NCBI RefSeq assembly: GCF_043290135.1
Contig: NC_134710.1
Coordinates: 205,890,692-205,954,691, forward strand
DNA length: 64,000 nucleotides
Reading direction: 5' to 3'
Source of the DNA: Rhipicephalus microplus
Taxonomy: Eukaryota > Arthropoda > Arachnida > Ixodida > Ixodidae
Shown: piece after piece, positions 23,249 to 32,830 of the stretch
Position numbering within the stretch: position 1 is the first letter of the stretch
How the letters are laid out: each line of letters starts with the position of its first letter
Notes under the pieces: model-generated
Databases searched by the model: none
Told to the model about the DNA's origin: nothing
Seen by the model: only the letters and a program-made list of their open reading frames with translations
Program-made: the position numbers and the translations under genes

Positions 23249-23886
23249 CGTTGATGGGCGAAGAAAGCGCCTGCGTCAGAGGAGACGCTCAGCGCGTCCC
23301 GTCGGGTGGCCGGCTTGCGTAAGCGTCGGGCCAAAGGGGCGCGGGTTGAAAACCTCTTGAATCCGGCAAAAAGTCCTTTCCAACCTTGAATTTGGGTGTC
23401 AGTGGAATCTTGGTCACTTTTCGCACGCGTTGTTGTAAATTTCATGGGTGGAATGACCGAAAATCACTGGCAAATAGTTCTTGGAAGACGGAGCCGACGT
23501 GATGCGTGTCCGCTCTCTTCGGCGACCCAGGGTCGCTCTTTTCATCCCTAAACTTCTGAAATTTTTTACCATTCATAGCTCATATTGCTTCAAATAAAGT
23601 GTAGAGAGCAAATAACTAATTAGGAAGCACATACAAAATATGTAATTGACGTAAAAAGTCCATATTTCAGCTACCCTAGTAAAGGTATACATACAATTTT
23701 TTTATTATACAATAAAATATTGAAATTTAAACTAGATGATTGCATTTGTCATAGTTTGGAAAAAATTGGCGCAAAATATTTTGCAGATCCGAGCACTACA
23801 AGTGCCCGAAAAAGGAGGGGCACATTGGAAAAAATGGCGAAAGTTGTGTTTTGAGAAAAACGAGTTTTAATGTTAAAATGGAGTTT

Positions 23887-24597
23887 TTATTCATGAAAGA
23901 TAACCTTAAATCGGATGAAATTTGCACACCAAAAAGAACAATCGTTCTTGTAGTGGCCACTGCGACTAAAATACGCCAGCACCATGAGTTTGTCTCTCTC
24001 GGCTTTTTTGAGCCGACTCCTCACAGACATTTCGCTCACACACAGGGCCATGAAACGCTTGCCAAACTTCCGCTCCATCTGGCAGAGCCTTGTGCCAATT
24101 GCAAACTAGGAAGAAGTTCGACAGGACTGCGAAATCCAAACTAAGTCCAGTGTCATGCCATTTTGCAGCCATGCGTTCCACATACTGTCGTACATAATGG
24201 CAATGTCGTCCCTGCTAAGTTCTCTCACTGCGAGTTCTTTCGACCACTCAAGATTGGCGATGACGTCATCCATTGCCGCATCATGAACTTTCCGGCTGAC
24301 GGGCGTGAATGACTTTAGATGCATTGGCTTTTGCAAGCCAACAACTGCCGCTAATCGGACCAGCTGCTCGTAGCCTATTCCTACAGAGTGCGCCGCACAA
24401 CGGCTTTCACTTGCGAGCAATGCTTTTTTTTCATTCATAACTGAGATAATTACACGAGAAAAGCATTGCTCAGCTGCACTGCTCGACAAGACATGGACCC
24501 CGCAAATAGGTTTCACAGCACATACAGGCGCGCAGCGGCTAATGGCGGTCCCCAATTCATACCATGTGATAAGCCAGTCGCGGCGCTCGAAAAACAC
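23887..24597 (-). pseudogene. Kolobok/Mutator-like transposase fragment
   Basis: On the minus strand, 24597-24106 encodes 163 residues including KKALLASESRCAAHSVGIGY, VGLQKPMHLKSF and DDIAIMYDSMWNAWLQNGMT. Many tick genomic proteins of the 'Mutator-like transposase' type have the same order: a Gly/Ser-rich helix, a 'PMH..SF' segment, then 'D-V-A-I-S-Y-D-G-T-W' with the first catalytic aspartate. Here the match is I-M-Y-D-S-M-W. Downstream the frame breaks near 24106 and two smaller pieces follow. It lies within the TTAA-flanked element. Assignment is from memory of the family pattern. Confidence 0.5.
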
Positions 24598-25205
24598 GCA
24601 GAAGAGTGCTTATTTTTCTTATTTCTTGCACTGCATCAGTGAGAGAAACTGTTGGTATTTGAAGAGTGAGGCTCGGCTCTTCGACTCATGCGATCAACAA
24701 TGGCGAGCGGCTGCGCATTATCGGCGGCAAGGTGCTCGAAGACTGCACACTTTCAACCTTTTGACAGGTACCGTTGCTCTTTAGATGCAATTTTAAAGCA
24801 TTTCCAGTTAAGTGTCGACCTGTATTATTTTTTTCATAACAGTAGAGGTACTAATCTTACTAAAACAGGCGAAAATAAAAAATCTCTAATTTTGAAAAAA
24901 ATTCGCGTTTTTCGACCCACATCTCCCCTTAATACAGAAAAGATTTACTTTTTAAGATTTCTTCCATCATGAGAGCTTGGCAATCATGCTTACTTTGAGC
25001 TTGTGGTTTTAGTGAACTCTTCTTATGAAATGCTATGGCAGACAGCCAGGTGACCATTTCTAGGTGACCACTTCCAGGGGAGTTCAATTACGATTCTCAG
25101 TTTTTTTTCTTTGTTGAGAAAGTAGAAAAGCTGAACTTGTGAAAGCAATAAAAATAAATACGTAATTTGGGAAAAATCTTCCGTTTTTTTACTCGCATCT
25201 CCTCT

Positions 25206-25939
25206 CAATTTGGGCAACAGTTATCATGGAAGACTAAAAAGAAAAAAAATTGACACCGCATGTACACATATTTCCACAGAGAAAAAAAAAAAAAACCTGT
25301 AACAAAAACACATGGTGCTTGAGCATACCAGTTTAGTCAATTGGCTATAAAGCATTCATTGTATTAGTGTGATAAGTTATTCATTGTTCTTTGAAGCTGT
25401 CTGGTAGGCTCTAGCAGATCCTTGTGTGCCTATTGAGTGACAGGAGTAGAATGTGGAGTCTTTGAACTCATCTCGATCGTTGTTACTTGACACGGTACCT
25501 CTGATTGTCATTTGTCTGCTGAACATTGGCATTTGGCCATGCCATTACATTGTTTTGTTTTTTTCTTGGGTCTGTCCATCTCTGCTTATGTGGCCTCTTG
25601 CTATCATAACTGCAAATGTGACGCTTGTCATTTCATGCTTAGAGAACACCTGGCACCCAAATTAGGGCCTAAAGATATTTGTGTTGTTTGTGTGCCCTGT
25701 ATACTCTTTACCGATTGGGGGACATTAGCTTTGAAAGGACACTGAGAGGAAAAGCTATTTTTTTTTTTCATACTATTAGTAAAATGCAATTTGATAATCC
25801 CAAAAACACCACTCTTATCACGAGATGATGTTTGGTAAGTGATAAAGCGCACAAGAAAAAAAATGCAGGTGAGGACGCTACCTTGAGATTCCCGCGCCGA
25901 ACACTGTGATGTAGATTTTGACATCTATGGGGTCCCACG
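25206..25939. other. Intron 2, nothing recognised
   Basis: Unrecognised intronic sequence with several A/T runs. The stretch 25783-25830 (TGCAATTTGATAATCCCAAA) is not similar enough to the SINE to be called. Confidence 0.4.
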
Positions 25940-25941
25940 TA

Positions 25942-26541
25942 CAGTAGACTCGCGATAATTCAAACAAAACTTAATTTTTTGGTTGGCCTTCCATTGTTTG
26001 AATGCTTTTGAAAGGCTCCCAATTCAAACTTCATCTTTCAGTTAATTCAAACCTTTTGTGGCTCCATACCAGAAAATATTTGCTGCTTTCCCACTACTAT
26101 TTAAATATGTGCTGGGTATAATCCCAGCGGTCTAGAAATGAAAAATAAGCACCTCAGGCCTTCAAGAAAGAAAAAGGCTTTGCTAGTAGTCAAATGTTTG
26201 AAATGAAGCACACGCTTGGTAAACCGTGATGCTTCTCAACTGGTATAGAGCTTTGTGCTGATGGCACATATATCAAAGAAGCAGTTGGCAATTCATGATT
26301 TTTTTAAAAGGTATGATCAGCAGTAAATGGCCGATAAATTTGTGGACCTTACACCTCTGCTTTCTGTTCATTGCTTGCAGTTAGATTTTACATTTTAAAT
26401 CTGACAAATCAATGCCTAATCATAATGTGAGATGTCACCTCACCCACAGTCATATCTGAGAACTTCTGATAATTCAAACTTCTTGATAATTCAAACAAAA
26501 TTCAGAGGTCCCTTCGTGTTTAAATTAGCTAGAGTTGACTG
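25942..26541. mobile_element. TA-flanked inverted-repeat element, 600 bp, Tigger-like MITE
   Basis: The left end TA|CAGTAGACTCGCGATAATTC and right end TAGCTAGAGTTGACTG|TA are inverted relatives (CAGT[A/C][G/A]ACTC). Internally, GATAATTCAAAC recurs near both ends (25954-25965 and 26488-26499). It has no coding capacity. It has the TA target and CAGT end of pogo/Tigger non-autonomous elements. Confidence 0.65.
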
Positions 26542-26543
26542 TA

Positions 26544-27877
26544 GTTCCTAATTGGTAAAAATGAAGGACGTTGTCATCTGGAAGGGTTCATAGATCTAAC
26601 GTGGGAAGTTTCAGAAAATTTTATCAATCCAATGTCGCGAAAATAAAAAAAAAAATTCTGAAATCAGTGACGTCATGTGCGGAGATTTCGACATGAAATT
26701 TAAAAATGAAACATCCACCTTGATTTTATCTTCTAATAATGAAATTATGATGGTGAAATTCATAACAACAGAGTTCTCAGAATAGCATTTATTAATCTAA
26801 ACCAAGTCGTTTCAATTCAGTGTCAGTTTAAGGTAGTTTAGTTTTAAAGTAGGCGTGAGCGCTCATCTGAGACAGCCTCTCGTGACATCGCCGCTAGTAT
26901 GACGTAGACAGAGGCCCCGTGTAACATTCTATGAGTTTGATGAGCATTATTGACATCAAAGATTTGCGAGTCGCACACAACACACTGATTGGCGCCTGGT
27001 GAAGACTTTTGTTTGTCACCCCACTCGCTCCTTTGTCTGCATGTCTCTCTCAAGGTGATCTTGGCTGCCTATGCCTAGAATGCTTTTCTTTTTTCTGAGG
27101 TTGACTCGCTCAAAGCATCCACACAGTTTTGTTCTTCACTGTGTGTGTATCCCCTGATTTAAAAATGGCACAATCATCATCACCGAAGCTTGTGCAGGCG
27201 TAGTCTCACAAACTAGTGCCTCGCTATGGGGCTCTGTATTATGGTACTGAGGGGGGTGTCTTGAACTGACAGGATTATTCTCAATGAAGGATGTTAACAT
27301 TAATTATGTGATGCACTAGCACATTTAAAATTCAATTTTGGGATTCCCAGACATAAAGCTACCAATTGTAGCAAAAAAGTTGCAAACTAAACTTTTGGTG
27401 TGTGCACATTGTGTGCACACATCAAAATGGGCAGATGATGTGTTTCCGCAAAAATGTTGGCGGAACACAGTGAATTTTTTGGCATTGTGGGACCATACGG
27501 ACTCTCTAGTACACCACTGAGACATTAAAACCCTGTAAGTTAGCCCCTGGCCCTCTTTTTTTTTATTGAATTCTCGAAACACCGTAAGCTGCTGTTGCAG
27601 GAGTCATTGCCAAGGGGCCCTGGTAGCAACTTGTCACTTTTAGAGTTTCTTGAGATTGGTTGATCATCATGTAGACTTTCAGCAAGCTTGCTCCTTTGAA
27701 GTAAATGGCTGCTTAGCACCTATTGTGCTTCAGGTGTAGTACATGGAGCTGCATGAAATTATTGGCATTCACTGAACAGAACTCCAACATAGTGATGCAT
27801 TTCCTACAGTATTTTGTAGTCTTCAAGGAGTGCTTAGAGAATTGAAATATCTAGTATGTGAACGTATAGATACAAGG
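26544..27877. other. Intron 2, nothing recognised
   Basis: About 1.3 kb of ordinary intron sequence. Short frames only; no termini or tandem structure seen. Confidence 0.45.
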
Positions 27878-27879
27878 TA

Positions 27880-28763
27880 CCGTATTAACTCGGGTAATCC
27901 TCGCACTCGCATAATTCTCGCACCCCCCCACATCGCCCAACAAAAATACGATTTCTTTTTTTCCTCGAGTAATTATTGCACCCCCAAAAACTGCTGCAAT
28001 AATGTCGTCTGCTCTTTCCAGCCACTGATGATGATAGTGCACGCCATCTGGCGCCATCTCTTAAGCATCAAGCGTACTATTGCAAGGAGATTCAATCCAA
28101 TTCAAGCCAAGCCGAAGTGGCCAGTGCGTGTTGCGGCGTGTTTTCTGTGTTGCGTCGATAACCTTGTCAAGTTATGAGGTGATGCTGAAGCTGTACGGCT
28201 GCTTTCAAGTTGCAACTGATACATCATGCACTAAAGAATGACAACAGGGCCGCCGGTAGGCCCTTCGGAGTCTACGAGTGTGTTCGCTACTAGTGATGGC
28301 TGCAGAAAGCCACACAGACGCGTTGCGCCGGCCTTGTGCCTAAAACTGGGATTGATGATAAACTTTATTTCTTAAGAAGGAAACTGCGGACAATTCTGTT
28401 AAATAGCCATCAGCCCAATGCTGACGTCCCACGCTTACCTTTTGAGGGCTCCTGTTGAGCGACGAACGCTACCACTACGCCCGCAACGTCCGCAAGCTTT
28501 GCGTATGGTATTCTAATTCTCGACTATTTGCTTCCACTTTTTCTGTCTCAAATAAATCTTCTCTTGTGTTGAACCTCTGCTTTTATTGTTGAGGTAAGTT
28601 TTAATTAGTACTCCTTAAAGCTTGCTGTTAGTTGCTGGTGTGATAATCCCGATTTGCGGCCACTACGTTTTCGTAGAAAGTTTTCTCCGCGTAATTCTCG
28701 CACCCCCCAACTTTCATCGGTTTTCCGTCAAAAAAAGTGTGAGGATTATGCGAGTAAATACGG
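27880..28763. mobile_element. TA-flanked inverted-repeat element of the CCGTATTTACTCG type, 884 bp
   Basis: The left end TA|CCGTATTAACTCGGGTAATCC and the right end, inverted CCGTATTTACTCGCATAATCC|TA, differ at only a few positions. Secondary copies of ATAATTCTCGCACCCCCC lie inside both ends (27910-27930 and 28691-28709). No transposase frame is evident. A segment near 28355-28375 (AAACTTTATTTCTTAAGAAG) resembles the 3' tail of a LINE in reverse and may be a small inserted fragment. Confidence 0.7.
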
Positions 28764-28888
28764 TATGTAAAAAAAAGTTTACATAACTGTAGTCTGTATA
28801 TTCTTGTGCTCTTCCTCTGGGCCTGCCTGAGTGGTATACAACCTTTATGATTGAGCATATGACATTTTTTCTTTTTACTTGTCTGCAG

Positions 28889-29052
28889 GAAACATCAGTA
28901 CGAGCGTAAGACTATCAATTTGCAACTGTCTTACTATGTGAAAGAGAACTTCATGGCAGAACACAAGAGCAACATCTACCGAATAGAAATGGACGTGGAA
29001 GCCGACCACATAGCGAATCTACGGAGCTCCTGTTTCCGGGAGAAGAACTACA
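28889..29052 (+). CDS. DNAJB12/14: DNAJB12/14-like co-chaperone, DUF1977 exon
   Basis: This 164 bp exon lies between TTGTCTGCAG and GTCAGT. Its first base completes the alanine codon begun in the previous exon. It encodes LQLSYYVKENFMAEHKSNIY, then IEMDVEADHIANLRSSCFRE. DNAJB12/14 proteins have at this place 'L-G-V-V-Y-Y-V...F...Y', then 'V-E-x-x-Y-I-x-N-L-R-x-x-C-W-K-E', the core of the DUF1977 domain on the luminal side. The spacing of Y-Y-V, N-L-R and C-[F/W] is preserved. It leaves one base into a codon. There is no damage in the frame. Confidence 0.95.
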
Positions 29053-29325
29053 GTCAGTTTCTGGTTTTGTTTTTAAAGAAATGCTAAAAAAGAAAAGATG
29101 CTGCGCTAGGTTGGGCTGGTAAATGAGTGACCTTTACTAGTACTTACACTCTTGCAACATGTTTTAGGTTGGGCTGGTAAATTGCATGCCTAGAACATCA
29201 AATGATTGACCTTTACCAGTACTTACATTCTTAGAACATGTTCTAGATTGGGCTGGTAAATTGCATGCCTAGAACAACAAATGAGGGGCGTTTACCAGTA
29301 CTTACACCCTTAAAACATGTTCTAA
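29053..29325. repeat. Tandem repeat in intron 3, three units of about 80 bp
   Basis: Units start at 29109, 29167 and 29246, each with GGTTGGGCTGGTAAAT (or GATTGGGCTGG) and TTTAC[TC]AGTACTTACA, then CATGTTCTA. The first unit lacks about 20 bases (TTGCATGCCTAGAACA...) present in the other two. The array begins about 55 bases after the splice donor. Confidence 0.85.
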
Positions 29326-30071
29326 TAAATAGTGAAATGTGTAATTGTAGATTATATCAAATGATTTCAAATTGCTGAGGTTTCATATTTTGTGTACTGT
29401 ATTAGCTTCAATACTTCAGTTGTTTAGTGCTTAAACACTGGCGCAGCTACTTCTGTGTGACAAAATGTGGAGACGTGTTGGCTTTATTTGTTGTAAATTA
29501 CTAGCTATGTGATGATACCTCGTTGAAGCACTCTTACGCTGTGTAATCATTGATTGCAGTAGTAGCGAGACAATGTGGAGACCTTTGGCAGTGCAGTACA
29601 TGTGAGGTGAATCAACAGCGACATTACGGTTTTAGGTTATTTTGGGTTCTTCGGTTCCTGCTTTACAGTGGGCAGCAGCGTCTCTAGACTGCTGTTGTAA
29701 ATCGGGGAAGGAAAAAAAAAGAAAACGAGAAACACGAAATATCCAAGAAAATTGAAAACAAATGATTGTGTTCAGCCAACTCATTTCAACCTCTGAAATA
29801 TCTAAATGCCAATAGTGAGTGTTCTTGTGCTAGCAGTACCGTTCTCACACATTTAAAGTTTATTGTTTGGCCTGGTGTTACCCTACAGAGTAATCATGAC
29901 GGTTGACAAAGCCACAATAGACAGACTTTATGCTTTAGCACCATCTTTTCTGTCTTTCAAAGCAGCATTTTAAAGACGACTACACGTGTGTCAGATCTTG
30001 TGAGCTGTGCAAGACCACGTGGAAAAATTGGTTCTCATCGCTATATGACTTCTGGAAAATATGTGGCCAAC
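29326..30071. other. Intron 3, nothing recognised
   Basis: Unrecognised intron sequence between the tandem repeat and the BEL/Pao LTR. Confidence 0.45.
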
Positions 30072-30256
30072 TGAACAACCAACACGGCTTTAAGAATTCA
30101 GACAGACATTTATTAGCGTCTGCATGAGCCCAGAACGTAGAAGTAATGTTTCTCGTCCTCTTCTTCCAAAGAGCTCACGAGCTCACTTGCTTGGAGTTTT
30201 TATTCTTCTTGTGCGATGAGTGCAGGAAATTCAACATTCCCGGCTGAGCAGTGGTG

Positions 30257-30860
30257 TCACACCTGTAGTTCTAGCGGGTACAGTCTTTGTATTGCCCTCA
30301 TAGTCACAAGGCCGTCTTGTCGTTTTATCTTGCACGAGCAAACGTGATCGTTGTCTTTTTTGTAGACTTCGATCACCCTTGCGAGTTGCCATATTTGACG
30401 TGGAAGGCTTTCAGCATGTGCGAGTAGAACATCGCCTTCCTTAACCGTTTTTGCACACCCTTTTTCGCAGAAGTGTGCTGATCTCAGTTGGAGCAAGTAT
30501 TCTTTGGTCCGTTGCTTCCAAAAGTTTTCTGTCAGGCGCTTTCTGTACTGAAGTCTCCGGGTGGCCTTCTTACGTATAGAGATCTCTGTTTGCTCGATGC
30601 TGCCTTGTGGTATCACCAGGAATCTTCGGCCAATTAACAGATCAGCCAGTGTCGAAGTGCATGGTTGGCCATCTTCGAATTCAATAAATGTGGGAGGTCT
30701 TGAATCAAGGACGGCTTCAGCTTCCGTGATCACCGTCATAAGTTCTTCGAAGTTGAGGCATGTTTTTTGGAGAATCTTGCAAAGCGGTGTCTTCACAGTT
30801 CTTCCCAGCGCCTTCCAACATCGACTTCCCTATGGAGTGTTTGGCACAATAAACTTCCAT
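30257..30860 (-). pseudogene. BEL/Pao integrase C-terminal region
   Basis: Immediately left of the inserted element the frame reads WKFIVPNT..GSRCWKALG, corresponding to the conserved 'W-K-F-I...P-x-x-G-x-x-W-E-R-L-V' of BEL integrases. It then continues through EAEAVLDSRPPTFI and FWKQRTKEYLLQLRSAH, and ends with VKEGDVLLAHAESLPRQIW and MRAIQRLYPLE. This is the DUF5641-type tail of BEL/Pao integrases. A stop interrupts near 30832 (NTP*G). The 179-residue frame from 30796 to 30257 is otherwise open. Confidence 0.8.
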
Positions 30861-30862
30861 TA

Positions 30863-32045
30863 CAGTCAAACCTCAATATATCGAACACGGATATATCGAA
30901 TTATTGCCTATATCGAACGGTTCTTGTATCACGCTGGAAATCGCATGCATTATTGATTTTTTATTTCGAACAAAGTTTGACATATAATGGATATATCGAA
31001 CTCATTCAACCCAAACCGCCCGCGCTCCATTGACAGGCGGCGAGCTTTCCCGCAACTCTCGAATGTAGCAGTAGAGCGGCGGGCGTTTACGAATGCTGCA
31101 CACATCGATGGCGTCGAGAGTGCCACTTTAACGTAGCGGCGTACGCGCGCCGCAGCCTTGCGGTAGAGGTTCTTGAATGAGGAAAGTAAAGAGAAAAGCG
31201 CGGAGCTGTTGTTGTCTTTCAATAGGAAGGCACCGACACGGCTTCGCGCGGGGGAAGGGGGAGTAAGAGGTAAAGATTGAGGAGGAAAGTATAGGAGGGA
31301 AAGAATGCTGACGACCGTCTCGGACGCGGCCCGCGCTGCCGCCGGGAAAGGGAAAGCAGTCAGGCGAGCCGGCATGGGCGCGCCATGTGCGCGCTTTACA
31401 CCCGGACTCGCGCCGCAGCCTTGCAGCTTGCAGTCGTTGCAGTCTCTATGGTGTCAACGGCACACTGCGCACTTGTTGCAAGCTCCTCCCCCCTAGCATC
31501 GGCAGGCATCGGTCGTTGTGCTCGCAGTGTTCGTGCGTTCGGAGTTAGGCCTGTTGCGCGCTGCGGTGCGCGACAGGCTTAACACCGAACGGCGGAGCTC
31601 ACGGATGTTGAGATTGTCGCCGAAGCTACTGCTGAGCAGCCGGCCAAATAAAGACTCTGCCGAGGTGGATCCCGCAAGCGCTGATCGTGCCCCGCTCACG
31701 ACATCAGCTGAGGTCGTAGCTGCCTTGGCCCTTGTGCGCCGCAGTGGCGGCGCGATTGAAGGCACCGGCCTATCACTTATGGACCGCCTGGACTATATTG
31801 AGGACGCAGTCGTCAAACACGCCATGGCCAACAAAAAGCAGGCTACTCTTTTTCAATATTTTAAACCAACACAATAAATACTATGTTTGAATCTTCAAGT
31901 GAGTATTTACTGCACCACGCTTGAATGGTTGGTTGTTTTCAGCAAGCTGTTGACGCATTTTTTTTTGTGATTTTTTATATCGAATTCTGGATATATCGAA
32001 CTATTTCGCGATCGCCGCGCCGTTCGATATATCGAGGTTCGACTG
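30863..32045. mobile_element. TA-flanked Tigger-like element, 1183 bp, inserted in BEL/Pao
   Basis: The ends are TA|CAGTCAAACCTCAATATATC and, inverted at the right, CAGTCGAACCTCGATATATC|TA. ATATATCGAA recurs inside both ends (30889-30898, 31980-31999). A + strand frame at 31518-31877 ends LFQYFKPTQ with AATAAA just after (31875-31880). Tigger/JRK-type transposases often end in a similar Q-x-x-[IL]-x-x-[YF]-F-K motif, so it is probably the last part of a transposase gene. The DDE core is missing. Confidence 0.75.
31518..31877 (+). pseudogene. Possible C-terminal remnant of a Tigger-like protein
   Basis: A 119-residue frame inside the TA-flanked element. The last 40 residues (LSLMDRLDYIEDAVVKHAMA, then KKQATLFQYFKPTQ) look like a real C-terminus: an amphipathic helix followed by the Q-x-x-L-x-x-F-F-K type ending known from PIP-like and Tigger/JRK tails. 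The N-terminal 50 residues are arginine-rich, GC-rich sequence and may not be coding. Confidence 0.45.
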
Positions 32046-32110
32046 TATTAGCCTTTACTGCTCAGGTGTCAGGTGAAGTCATCTTGTAACGGCATGCCGC
32101 AAAGCTTTCG

Positions 32111-32690
32111 CTAGTCTCTTGACGTTTTTTTAAAGGCCTTCACATTATCTGAATAAATCACCCGGGGAAGTCCTCGTCTGGCACAAAACCGACATAAAAC
32201 TATCAAAAATGCCTCAGATGCCATGCTGGACACAAGTTCTTGGTGGATCACTCTTGAAGTTGTGCACGTGAATAGAGCAATGTAGTTTTTCGTCTCGCCC
32301 AACGTTGTTTTTACGTAGAGAGGTCCCACGAAATCTACTCCAACCACTTCCAATGCGTGCGTTGGTGTCACGCGATGCTTTCCGAGAAGAGCTATGAGAG
32401 CGTGTCCTGGTGCAATGGTAGATTGTTTGCACAAGTAAGATTCTCTCGTCAATTTTTTTACCAGGATTCGTGCTTTGCACACCCAGAAGTGCTCTCATGA
32501 CTGAGTCAGGGTATTGCACACGATTCCGGGTAGAACTTCGCGGTGGGCTCGGATTACTAGTAGCCTTGAAAAGGGGTGATCGCTTGTCAGTACAATCGGG
32601 TGTTTGACACATTCAGAAGATTCCATCCGCATCAAGCACCCACCAACCCGAAGTATCTGATCTTTGTTTTGGAATGGGTGAAGGCGTGTA
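32111..32690 (-). pseudogene. BEL/Pao integrase zinc-binding region and DDE core
   Basis: Reading leftwards on the minus strand: KDQILRVGGCLM, then ECVKHPIVLTSDHPFSRLLV (the H...H part of the finger), an in-frame TGA near 32497, then FWVCKARILVKKL. The core has VVGVDFVGPLYVK with the first aspartate and GLPRVIYSDNVKAFKK with the second. The frame stops at about 32111, shortly before the inserted element. The third catalytic residue is not recognisable, lying at or near the insertion. Confidence 0.8.
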
Positions 32691-32830
32691 AAAGGCGATG
32701 TTTTGTCAATAGAATGCTCTTCTGAGATAACGTTGATTTTTGTTGCTGAGGATTGCAGACATTGAGATTGAGATCGTCAATATTTAACGATCTTCTGCGA
32801 GTTCTGGCCAGCTGCACCAACCCGTACAAG

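Larger units (their letters stand above)
17899..23535 (-). mobile_element. I-superfamily LINE, full length, 15 bp target-site duplication
   Basis: The identical 15-mer CTCTTTTCATCCCTA lies at 17884-17898 and 23536-23550, directly outside the element. On the minus strand the order is a 5' UTR, ORF1 (23248-21881, gag-like with zinc knuckles), ORF2 with endonuclease, reverse transcriptase, RNase H and a C-terminal CCHC motif (21594-17951), then a short 3' UTR with AATAAA near 17915. RNase H after the reverse transcriptase places it in the I superfamily. It is structurally complete but carries several coding lesions. Confidence 0.88.
17711..24928 (-). mobile_element. Inner Kolobok-like element with TTAA target duplication, split by a LINE
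   Basis: The left terminus TTAA|GGGGAGGTGCTACTCGAA (TTAA at 17707-17710) and right terminus TTCGACCCACATCTCCCC|TTAA (24929-24932) are inverted copies with some mismatches, flanked by TTAA on both sides. TTAA targets and G-rich ends fit Kolobok-type elements. The sequence remaining after removing the LINE at 17899-23535 is about 1.6 kb. It encodes, on the minus strand, a protein fragment resembling the Mutator-like/Kolobok transposase group (23887-24597). Confidence 0.65.
17162..25205. mobile_element. Outer TTAA-type (Kolobok-like) element, decayed, carrying nested insertions
   Basis: The left end reads TTAA|AGGAAGATGCGACTCG (17158-17177). The right end is the inverted counterpart ACTCGCATCTCCTCT ending at 25205. 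These resemble the termini of the better preserved element nested inside it (17711-24928), so the two are likely related families. The right-hand flank is not a clean TTAA (CAAT is seen), so the target duplication is decayed or my boundary is a few bases off. Only about 540 bp of left arm and 270 bp of right arm belong to this element. Confidence 0.45.
30072..32830 (-). mobile_element. BEL/Pao retrotransposon, 3' part (integrase and 3' LTR), split by a Tigger-like insertion
   Basis: Minus-strand coding order: the end of the RNase H/integrase linker (DQILRVGGCLM near 32670), zinc-binding region, DDE core (32482-32111), and after the insertion the integrase C-terminal region ending RLYPLELQV (30257). 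A purine stretch and TGTTGAATTTCC then open a probable LTR (about 30236 down to 30072, with AATAAA near 30115). Gag, protease and reverse transcriptase are not recognisable further upstream. The 1183 bp element at 30863-32045 lies in the middle of the integrase gene. Confidence 0.75.
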
